This document shows, in pieces, positions 7,487-12,888 of a stretch of 12,888 bases of DNA (its first letter is position 1; every line of letters starts with the position of its first letter). The notes below the pieces were generated by a model. That model was not told where the DNA came from and did not search any database. It was given only the letters and a program-made list of their open reading frames with translations. The DNA lies in contig JAGPGB010000005.1 of NCBI GenBank assembly GCA_018056215.1, forward strand, positions 1 through 12,888, in the 5' to 3' direction. Made by a program: the position numbers and the translations under genes. Source of the stretch: Bacteroidales bacterium. GTDB lineage: Bacteria > Bacteroidota > Bacteroidia > Bacteroidales > DTU049.

Positions 7487-7503
7487 CACAAAAATTACAA
7501 AAA

Positions 7504-8379
7504 GTGGAACCAATTATTATAGCTTTTTTAGTCTTATCGCTTATGGCTGCTATTTTTGCAGCAATTATTTATTTAGTAGATAAGCAATTTCATGTAGAGG
7601 AGGATCCTAGAATAGATCTAATAGCAGACAAACTACCAGGAGCTAATTGTGGTGGTTGTGGATATGCTGGATGTAGAAATTTTGCTGAAGCCATTGTCAA
7701 AAATAATTCTTTAGATAATCTATTTTGTGCTCCAGGTGGTAATAAAACTATGGCAGAAATTGCACAATTAATGAATTTAGCTTCAGAAGAAAAAAAACCA
7801 CAGGTTGCAGTCGTACGCTGCAATGGGACTAATGAAAACTGCCCTCCTAAACATGACTATGAAGGTATAGAAAGTTGCGGTTTTGCTAATTTCCTTTTTG
7901 CTGGTGACGGTGGTTGTGCATATGGTTGTTTAGGACTCGGTGATTGTGTAGCTACATGCAAGTTTGATGCTATGTATATGGATCCTATTACAGGGTTACC
8001 TGTTGTGATAGAAGATAATTGTACTGCTTGTGGCACATGTGTGAAAGCTTGTCCTAGAAATATCATTGAGATCAGAAATAAAGGGCCTAAAAATAGAAGA
8101 ATTTACGTAGCATGCATGAATAAAGAAAAAGGAGTTTATGCTAAAGCTAATTGCTCGGTAGCTTGTATTGGTTGCAATGCTTGTGTGAAAGAATGTAAAT
8201 TTGATGCTATAAAAATAGAAAGCTTTTTAGCATATATTGACTACCAGAAATGTACTTTATGCCGTAAATGTGTTCCTGTATGCCCTACTAATTGTATAGT
8301 AGAAGTAAATTTTCCTGTTAAAAAAGAAGCTAATATTAATTTAGCAAATGATTCAACTCAAAATATTGTAAATAATTAA
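7504..8379 (+). CDS. rnfB: Rnf complex iron-sulfur subunit RnfB
   Basis: RnfB (291 residues) accepts electrons from reduced ferredoxin on the cytoplasmic face of the Rnf complex. One N-terminal membrane helix spans about 4-24. The Fe-S domain follows with C49, C52, C57 and C75 (CGGCGYAGC signature). Then come ferredoxin-like cysteine groups: C138/C142/C148/C152, C173/C176/C179/C183, C221/C224/C227/C231 and C250/C253/C256/C260, each suited to a [4Fe-4S] cluster. The start is GTG: the next in-frame ATG is residue 14, which would cut the membrane helix, and the first residues match other Bacteroidota RnfB N-termini. It is the first gene of the rnf operon, 242 bases from the divergent lysE-family gene. 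A short Asn-rich tail follows the last cluster. No Shine-Dalgarno sequence is visible. Confidence 0.95.
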   Translation: MEPIIIAFLVLSLMAAIFAAIIYLVDKQFHVEEDPRIDLIADKLPGANCGGCGYAGCRNFAEAIVKNNSLDNLFCAPGGNKTMAEIAQLMNLASEEKKPQVAVVRCNGTNENCPPKHDYEGIESCGFANFLFAGDGGCAYGCLGLGDCVATCKFDAMYMDPITGLPVVIEDNCTACGTCVKACPRNIIEIRNKGPKNRRIYVACMNKEKGVYAKANCSVACIGCNACVKECKFDAIKIESFLAYIDYQKCTLCRKCVPVCPTNCIVEVNFPVKKEANINLANDSTQNIVNN

Positions 8380-8382
8380 GTT

Positions 8383-9717
8383 ATGTTAAAGACTTTTCCT
8401 CGTGGGGGTGTTCATCCTGATGATTGTAAAATTTCAGCAAATTCTCCCATTAGTGTTGCTCCACTACCAAATAAAGTGTTTGTTATGCTCAATCAGAGTG
8501 CTGGAGCACCAGCAATACCTTTGGTAAAAAAAGGCGACCAAGTAAAAACTGGTCAATTGATTGCTAAAGGTGAGGCTTTTATTTCTGCTAATGTACATTC
8601 TCCAGTTACTGGAATAGTTGACAAAATTGATCAAATAACAGATGCTACAGGTTATAAACATCAATCAATAATAATCAACGTGGAAAGTCAAGAAATATGG
8701 GAAGATGGCATAGATACTACCACTGATTTATTAACTGATGTAAAAGCTACTCCACAAGAGATAATTGAAAAAATTAAAAATGCTGGAATTGTGGGATTAG
8801 GAGGTGCTGCATTTCCTACCCATGTTAAACTAACTATACCTCAAGGTAAGGTTGCTGAATATCTATTAATCAATGGTGCCGAATGCGAACCATATCTAAC
8901 TTGTGACCATAGATTAATGGTAGAAAAATCTGAAGAAATAATGGTGGGTATCACTATTATTATGAAAGCTCTTAGTGTTAAAAAAGCATTCATTGGTATC
9001 GAAAATAATAAACCAGATGCTATAAAACAATTAACTAGTTTAACTCAAAAGTATTCTAATATTGAAGTGGTACCCCTCAAAAAGAAATACCCACAAGGTG
9101 CAGAAAAACAACTTATCAAAGCTATCACTGGAAGAGAAGTGCCATCAGGTAAATTACCTATTGAGGTAGGTTGTGTAGTTCAAAATGTAGCTACAGCTAA
9201 AGCAATTTACGACGCAGTACAAAAAAATAAACCATTAATAGAACGAGTAGTTACGATAACTGGTCCAAATCTATCTAATCCATCTAATTTTTTAACTCGA
9301 ATTGGTGTGCCAATAAATCATCTTATTGAGTTAGCTGGTGGATTACCAGAAGATACTGCAAAGTTAATAAGTGGTGGACCTATGATGGGAAAAGCATTAC
9401 CAAATACTGATATACCTCTTACAAAAGGTATGGGTGGTATTTTACTTTTACCTGAAAAATTATCTAAAAGAATAGAGCCTTATCCCTGCATTAGATGTGG
9501 ACGATGTGCTCATGCATGTCCTATGGGATTAGAGCCTTTTTATTTAGAAAAATTAATTATTAAGGAAAGATGGGAAGAAGCAGAAAAACGTTGGATTATG
9601 GACTGCATGGAATGTGGCTCATGCCAATATACATGTCCTGCTAAACGTCCATTATTAGATTATATTAGACTAGGAAAAAATAAAGTAAGTGCAATCATAA
9701 GATCGCGAAAAAATTAA
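8383..9717 (+). CDS. rnfC: Rnf complex subunit RnfC (NADH/FMN-binding)
   Basis: RnfC (444 residues) is the cytoplasmic subunit where electrons meet NAD+, related to the NuoF flavoprotein of complex I. The N-terminal GGVHP motif at 8-12 starts a barrel-like domain. The Rossmann-type FMN/NADH site has GLGGAAFPTHVKL at 138-150 and NGAECEPYLTCDHRLM at 164-179. Two [4Fe-4S] binding groups near the C-terminus are C369/C372/C375/C379 and C408/C411/C414/C418. There is no long alanine/lysine-rich C-terminal extension of the type seen in gammaproteobacterial RnfC, as is normal for compact RnfC proteins. The ATG is 3 bases after the rnfB stop. No Shine-Dalgarno sequence precedes it. Confidence 0.95.
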   Translation: MLKTFPRGGVHPDDCKISANSPISVAPLPNKVFVMLNQSAGAPAIPLVKKGDQVKTGQLIAKGEAFISANVHSPVTGIVDKIDQITDATGYKHQSIIINVESQEIWEDGIDTTTDLLTDVKATPQEIIEKIKNAGIVGLGGAAFPTHVKLTIPQGKVAEYLLINGAECEPYLTCDHRLMVEKSEEIMVGITIIMKALSVKKAFIGIENNKPDAIKQLTSLTQKYSNIEVVPLKKKYPQGAEKQLIKAITGREVPSGKLPIEVGCVVQNVATAKAIYDAVQKNKPLIERVVTITGPNLSNPSNFLTRIGVPINHLIELAGGLPEDTAKLISGGPMMGKALPNTDIPLTKGMGGILLLPEKLSKRIEPYPCIRCGRCAHACPMGLEPFYLEKLIIKERWEEAEKRWIMDCMECGSCQYTCPAKRPLLDYIRLGKNKVSAIIRSRKN

Positions 9718-9724
9718 TACAATT

Positions 9725-10711
9725 ATGGATAAGAAATTTATAATCTCTGGTTCACCCCACATTTACGCTAAAGATAATGTACAACGTATAATGCTAGATG
9801 TTATCATCGCTCTGCTGCCCGCCACTTTAGGATCATTTTATCTTTTTGGTTTCGGTGCGGTTAGAGTATTTTTTGTATCAGTAGTTTCTTGTTTAATTTT
9901 TGAATATTTAATTCAAAAATTTTTATTAAAACAAAAACCTACTATTAATGACTTATCTGCTATTGTTACAGGTATGCTTTTAGCATTTAATGTACCAAGT
10001 AATTTACCTACTTGGGTAGTTATTATTGGTTCATTGATAGCTATCGGCATTGGTAAAATGGTTTTTGGTGGCTTAGGACAAAATTTATTTAACCCTGCTT
10101 TAGTATCTAGAGTATTTCTTCTAATTTCATTCCCAGTTTATATGACTAGCTGGCCAAAGCCTATAGAATCTGCTAGGCAATTAACAGATGTTGTTACTGG
10201 ACCTACTCCATTGGGTATCTTAAAAGAAACTGGGTCTTTTGCTGCTGCTACTCAAACTGGTGAAATACCAACTTATACAAATATGATGTTAGGAAATATG
10301 GGAGGTAGTATAGGTGAAGTATCAGCCATATTATTATTGATAGGTGCTATTTATTTATTATATAGAAAAGTTATAACCTTGCATATCCCATTAGCATATA
10401 TTTTATCAGTTATGATATTTACTGGAATATTTTGGCTAATAGATCCTACTAAATATGCAGATCCATTATTTCATTTATTAACAGGTGGATTAATATTAGG
10501 TGCTTTTTTCATGGCTACAGATATGGTTACATCACCTACATCATACAAAGGACAAATAATCTTTGGTATTGGATGTGGTTTATTAACTGGCTTAATAAGA
10601 TTGTTTGGAGCTTATCCAGAGGGAGTATCTTTTTCAATATTAATAATGAATGCATTTGTACCATTGATAGATAGAATATCAAATAAACATTTTGGGGAGG
10701 TAAAAGCATGA
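9725..10711 (+). CDS. rnfD: Rnf complex membrane subunit RnfD
   Basis: RnfD (328 residues) is a polytopic inner-membrane subunit of the NqrB/RnfD family that carries FMN bound covalently to threonine and takes part in ion transport. It begins with the family's 'SGSPHIYAKDNVQRIMLDVIIALLPA' region and has about nine hydrophobic segments. 'FGGLGQNLFNPALVSRVFLLISFP' (115-137) and 'GAFFMATDMVTSPTS' (259-273) are strong family marks. The flavinylation site is D155-VV-TGPT with T161 as the likely FMN acceptor. Proline at 160 replaces the alanine or serine of the usual SGAT/TGAT motif. The gene begins 7 bases after rnfC, and its TGA overlaps the rnfG ATG by four bases (ATGA). An ApbE flavin transferase would be needed for modification; none is in this window. 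Confidence 0.95.
   Translation: MDKKFIISGSPHIYAKDNVQRIMLDVIIALLPATLGSFYLFGFGAVRVFFVSVVSCLIFEYLIQKFLLKQKPTINDLSAIVTGMLLAFNVPSNLPTWVVIIGSLIAIGIGKMVFGGLGQNLFNPALVSRVFLLISFPVYMTSWPKPIESARQLTDVVTGPTPLGILKETGSFAAATQTGEIPTYTNMMLGNMGGSIGEVSAILLLIGAIYLLYRKVITLHIPLAYILSVMIFTGIFWLIDPTKYADPLFHLLTGGLILGAFFMATDMVTSPTSYKGQIIFGIGCGLLTGLIRLFGAYPEGVSFSILIMNAFVPLIDRISNKHFGEVKA
10694..10700 (+). promoter_or_regulatory. Strong Shine-Dalgarno sequence for rnfG, inside the end of rnfD
   Basis: GGGGAGG ends 7 bases before the rnfG ATG at 10708. It lies in the rnfD codons for Gly-Glu-Val. Most other starts in the window have no such sequence, so this one probably supports coupled translation across the ATGA overlap. 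Confidence 0.6.
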
Positions 10712-11280
10712 GTAAAAAAGAATCAAGTTTACTGAATTTAGTGCTAACACTTTTTATAATAGCAGCTATCGCAGCTATTTTGTTAGCTTTTGTAAATAAA
10801 ATAACTGCAGGACCAATAGCAGATGCTCAAAAGCAAAAAGAAGAAGATGCATTGAAAAAAGTTTTACCATCTTTCACAGATCTTAAAACTATATATATTG
10901 CAAACATCGATGGTAGTGATTCTCTAAAAGTATATGAAGCAATAACAAATGATAAAGTGATAGGTTATGCTGTAAACACATATACTATGCAAGGGTTTAA
11001 TGGTAGAATAGATGTAATGGTAGGCTTCGATACTACACTTACTATTATCAATACTGAAGTAATAAATCAAGCAGAGACTCCTGGATTAGGAGAAAAAATT
11101 ACAAAACCTGATTTTAGAGAACAATTTAAAGGGAAAAATCCAGAAAACTTTATATTAAAAGTTAAAAAAGATAAAGGAGACGTAGATGCTATCACTGCGT
11201 CTACAATATCATCAAGAGCTTTTTGCGATGCTTTAGATAGAGCATATAGATCATTAAAAGCATGGAAAGGAGGTGCATAA
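10708..11280 (+). CDS. rnfG: Rnf complex FMN-binding subunit RnfG
   Basis: RnfG (190 residues) is a single-pass membrane protein with a periplasmic FMN-binding domain, homologous to NqrC. One membrane helix spans about 9-28. The FMN-binding domain has 'GYAVNTYTMQGFNGRIDVMVGFD' (87-108) and 'ETPGLGEKITKPDFREQFKGK' (123-143), both typical. The covalent flavin motif is D160-AI-TAST with T166 as the FMN-bearing threonine; Ser at 165 is within the known (S/T)G(A/S)(S/T) variation, and Ala replaces Gly at 164. It overlaps rnfD by 4 bases and is preceded by a clear GGAGG sequence, so translation is probably coupled to rnfD. The rnfE ATG follows after one base. Confidence 0.94.
   Translation: MSKKESSLLNLVLTLFIIAAIAAILLAFVNKITAGPIADAQKQKEEDALKKVLPSFTDLKTIYIANIDGSDSLKVYEAITNDKVIGYAVNTYTMQGFNGRIDVMVGFDTTLTIINTEVINQAETPGLGEKITKPDFREQFKGKNPENFILKVKKDKGDVDAITASTISSRAFCDALDRAYRSLKAWKGGA
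11266..11274 (+). promoter_or_regulatory. Strong Shine-Dalgarno sequence deciding the rnfE start
   Basis: AAAGGAGGT near the end of rnfG places its core AGGAGG 8 bases before the ATG at 11282. A GTG at 11273 in the same frame lies inside this sequence, so the ATG is chosen as the rnfE start. Confidence 0.65.
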
Positions 11281-11281
11281 T

Positions 11282-11893
11282 ATGAATCAATGGCAAAATT
11301 TCACAAAAGGTATTTTAAAAGAAAATCCAGTATTAGTTTTGGTGTTAGGTACTTGTCCTACATTGGCTACTACTACATCAGCTATAAATGGATTAGGTAT
11401 GGGCTTAGCTTTTACATTCGTTTTAGCTCTAAGTAATGTTATCATTTCTGCTGTCAGAAAAATGGTACCCAATATAATAAGAATTCCTATTTTTATTGTA
11501 ATAATAGCTACTTTTGTAACAATAGTAGATATGGTAATGCATGCTTATGTACCAGATTTATACAAAGCTTTAGGAATATTTATTCCTCTAATTGTTGTTA
11601 ATTGCATAGTTCTAGGTAGAGCAGAAGCTTTTGCTTCTAAAAACAACATATTATCTTCTTTAGTTGATGGATTAGGTATGGGTGTAGGCTTTACATTACT
11701 ATTAACAGTATTAGGCTCTATCAGAGAAATATTGGGCGCAGGCAGCATATTTGGTTATAAATTTATAGCACCTACTGCAGATGGTATCTTAGTTTTCATT
11801 TTAGCTCCAGGAGCATTTTTGACATTGGCTATTTTAATGGCATTAAATAATTTATATAAAAATAAAACTTCAAAAACAACAAAAAATAGTTAA
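11282..11893 (+). CDS. rnfE: Rnf complex membrane subunit RnfE
   Basis: RnfE (203 residues from the ATG at 11282) is an inner-membrane subunit of the RnfA/RnfE (NqrD/NqrE) family with about six membrane segments. It pairs with RnfA in opposite topology to hold an intramembrane [2Fe-2S] cluster that passes electrons across the membrane. The two family cysteines are present: C25 in 'LGTCPTLATT' and C108 in 'VNCIVLGRAEAFA'. 'GLGMGVGFTLLLTVLGSIREILGAGSI' is a further family signature. A frame opening with GTG at 11273 would add three residues, but that codon lies in the ribosome binding site. The C-terminus is basic and Lys/Thr-rich, likely cytoplasmic. It begins one base after the rnfG stop and ends two bases before rnfA. 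Confidence 0.95.
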   Translation: MNQWQNFTKGILKENPVLVLVLGTCPTLATTTSAINGLGMGLAFTFVLALSNVIISAVRKMVPNIIRIPIFIVIIATFVTIVDMVMHAYVPDLYKALGIFIPLIVVNCIVLGRAEAFASKNNILSSLVDGLGMGVGFTLLLTVLGSIREILGAGSIFGYKFIAPTADGILVFILAPGAFLTLAILMALNNLYKNKTSKTTKNS

Positions 11894-11895
11894 TT

Positions 11896-12468
11896 ATGGA
11901 ATATGTAATTATCATAATTTCAGCAATTTTTATATCTAATGTTGTATTAACACAATTTTTAGGTATATGTCCTTTCCTAGGAGTATCACAAAAGATGAGC
12001 ACTGCTATAGGAATGGGAGCAGCAGTAGTATTCGTCCTCACTTTGGCTACTTTAGTGACTTATATAGTTTATTATGCAATATTAGCACCTTTGCATTTGG
12101 AATACCTGCAGACTATTGCTTTTATCTTAATAATCGCAGCACTTGTTCAAATGGTAGAAATTATTATTAAAAAAATATCTCAATCTTTATATCAAGCATT
12201 AGGAATTTATTTGCCACTAATCACTACTAATTGTGCTGTTTTAGGTGTAGCTTTATTAGTAATCACTAAAAATTATAATTTAGGGGAATCAATAGTCTAT
12301 GCAGCTTCTATTGGTATTGGCTTTGGATTAGCTTTAATAATTATGGCAGGACTTCGAGAAAGATTAGAATTTTCTAATCTACCAAAAGCATTCCAAGGTA
12401 TACCTATAGCACTTATACTAGCTGGTATCCTTTCATTAGCTTTCATGGGATTCACTGGAATAATTTAA
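11896..12468 (+). CDS. rnfA: Rnf complex membrane subunit RnfA
   Basis: RnfA (190 residues) is the partner of RnfE in the membrane core of the complex. The N-terminus 'EYVIIIISAIFISNVVLTQFLGICPFLGVS' is characteristic. C25 in LGICPFLG and C113 in TNCAVLG are the conserved cysteines expected to share a [2Fe-2S] cluster with RnfE C25 and C108. The later 'SIGIGFGLALIIMAGLRERLEF' and 'LPKAFQGIPIALILAGILSLAFMGF' segments match the family through to the C-terminus, so the gene is full length. It is the last gene of the operon; a tandem repeat region begins about 58 bases after the stop. Its ATG is two bases after rnfE, with no Shine-Dalgarno sequence. Confidence 0.96.
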   Translation: MEYVIIIISAIFISNVVLTQFLGICPFLGVSQKMSTAIGMGAAVVFVLTLATLVTYIVYYAILAPLHLEYLQTIAFILIIAALVQMVEIIIKKISQSLYQALGIYLPLITTNCAVLGVALLVITKNYNLGESIVYAASIGIGFGLALIIMAGLRERLEFSNLPKAFQGIPIALILAGILSLAFMGFTGII

Positions 12469-12525
12469 TAGCTTAAACACTTAATATTTGAATTTTATTC
12501 TTTTTTAATTAAGTTGATAAGTTTA

Positions 12526-12624
12526 AAAGTTTAGGAGTTGAGGAGTGGAGTAGTTGAGGAGTGGATAGAATTTTTGTTGTTCGTTGTCAGTTGTTAGTTG
12601 TTAGTTGTCCACAAATGGAAAATT
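12526..12624 (+). repeat. Composite intergenic repeat, unit 1 (99 bases)
   Basis: Three modules occur in order: a GGAGT/GAGGAGT purine module (about 12529-12565), a GTTGTTCGTTGTCAGTTGTTAG module (about 12575-12608), and one CACAAATGG (12610-12618) followed by AAAATT. Unit 2 repeats it directly with about five substitutions. Confidence 0.85.
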
Positions 12625-12743
12625 AAAGTTTAGGAGTTGAGGAGTGGAGTAGTTTAGGAGTGGATAAAATTTTTGTTGTTCGTTGTCAGTTGTTAGTTAT
12701 TATTTATCCACAAATGGACACAAATTAGCACAAATGGAAAATT
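12625..12743 (+). repeat. Composite intergenic repeat, unit 2 (119 bases)
   Basis: This has the same module order as unit 1. The extra 20 bases come from expansion of the last module into three 10-base copies: CACAAATGGA (12709-12718), CACAAATTAG (12719-12728) and CACAAATGGA (12729-12738). Apart from that insertion the two units differ at about five positions, mainly in the GTTAGTT part. Confidence 0.85.
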
Positions 12744-12780
12744 AAAGTTTAGAAGTTTAGAAGTTGAGGAGTTGAGGAGA
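12744..12780 (+). repeat. Composite intergenic repeat, partial unit 3
   Basis: Only the purine module is present (AAAGTTTAGAAGTTTAGAAG, then GTTGAGGAGTTGAGGAGA). The GTTGTT and CACAAAT modules are missing, so the tandem array ends here or has been truncated. Confidence 0.7.
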
Positions 12781-12888
12781 CTATAAGTTTATACAATATT
12801 GTTTAAAATTTTTTATTTTCTTCTCCTCTACTCTACTGTTTATTCTAATATTTTACATTAATTTATATATTTTACAATTTTTATTATT
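12781..12888. other. AT-rich noncoding end of the window with an inverted trace of the repeat
   Basis: I see no gene here. TTCTCCTCTACTCTACT at 12821-12837 reads as AGTAGAGTAGAGGAGAA on the minus strand, the same kind of purine module in opposite orientation. The palindrome ACAATATTGT lies at 12793-12802, followed by a T-rich run that might aid termination of the rnf transcript; support for that is weak. Confidence 0.4.

Noticed and set aside
11273..11281. GTG start for rnfE
   Set aside because: It lies inside the AAAGGAGGT ribosome binding site; the ATG at 11282 is correctly spaced.
11967..12170. Alternative-frame open reading frames within the rnf genes and elsewhere
   Set aside because: They are shadows of well-supported genes, with no family features of their own.
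12526..12780. CRISPR array
   Set aside because: Units are about 100 bases and nearly identical throughout, with no short repeat and unique spacer structure and no cas genes.

Overview
This window comes from an AT-rich member of the Bacteroidota, probably a Bacteroidales-like anaerobe or facultative anaerobe. Four things point there: Bacteroidota-type protein families (a LolA next to FtsK, a DUF6089-like outer-membrane barrel); an rnfBCDGEA gene order; TAnnTTTG-type -7 promoter boxes, several followed by CA, ahead of most transcription units; and mostly absent Shine-Dalgarno sequences. The exact taxon cannot be read from the sequence. I see no rRNA, tRNA, CRISPR array, transposase, phage gene or defence system.

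Layout. Positions 1-331 (minus) hold the N-terminal part of a YihY/BrkB-family membrane protein that runs off the left edge. Positions 332-566 are noncoding and carry a pyrimidine-rich repeat that is purine-rich on the mRNA strand of lolA. Positions 567-3731 (minus) are an ftsK-lolA operon: a chromosome-partitioning DNA translocase followed by a periplasmic lipoprotein carrier. A secreted protein of unknown function (3851-4549, minus) and an outer-membrane barrel protein (4640-5545, plus) diverge from a 90-base region with back-to-back promoters. trxB (5640-6590, plus) and a LysE-type exporter (6623-7261, minus) converge on a perfect AT-only inverted repeat. From 7504 to 12468 (plus) lies a complete six-gene Rnf operon, rnfB-C-D-G-E-A, tightly packed with gaps of 1-7 bases and one 4-base overlap. 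Positions 12469-12888 are noncoding and hold tandem copies of a composite ~100-base repeat.

How the genes work together. The Rnf genes encode one membrane complex. Reduced ferredoxin would deliver electrons to the iron-sulfur subunit RnfB. They pass through the intramembrane RnfA/RnfE pair and the covalently bound FMN of RnfG and RnfD to RnfC, which reduces NAD+ while ions (Na+ or H+) are pumped out. FtsK with LolA, and the barrel protein, belong to division and envelope maintenance. TrxB supplies reduced thioredoxin.

The window is mainly housekeeping sequence and I found no convincing undescribed system. The points most worth a second look are the modular intergenic repeats on the sense strand after both lolA and rnfA, a Pro-containing variant of the RnfD flavinylation motif, strong Shine-Dalgarno sequences only at the closely coupled rnfG and rnfE starts, and an extra Cys-x-Cys next to the NADPH motif of TrxB.
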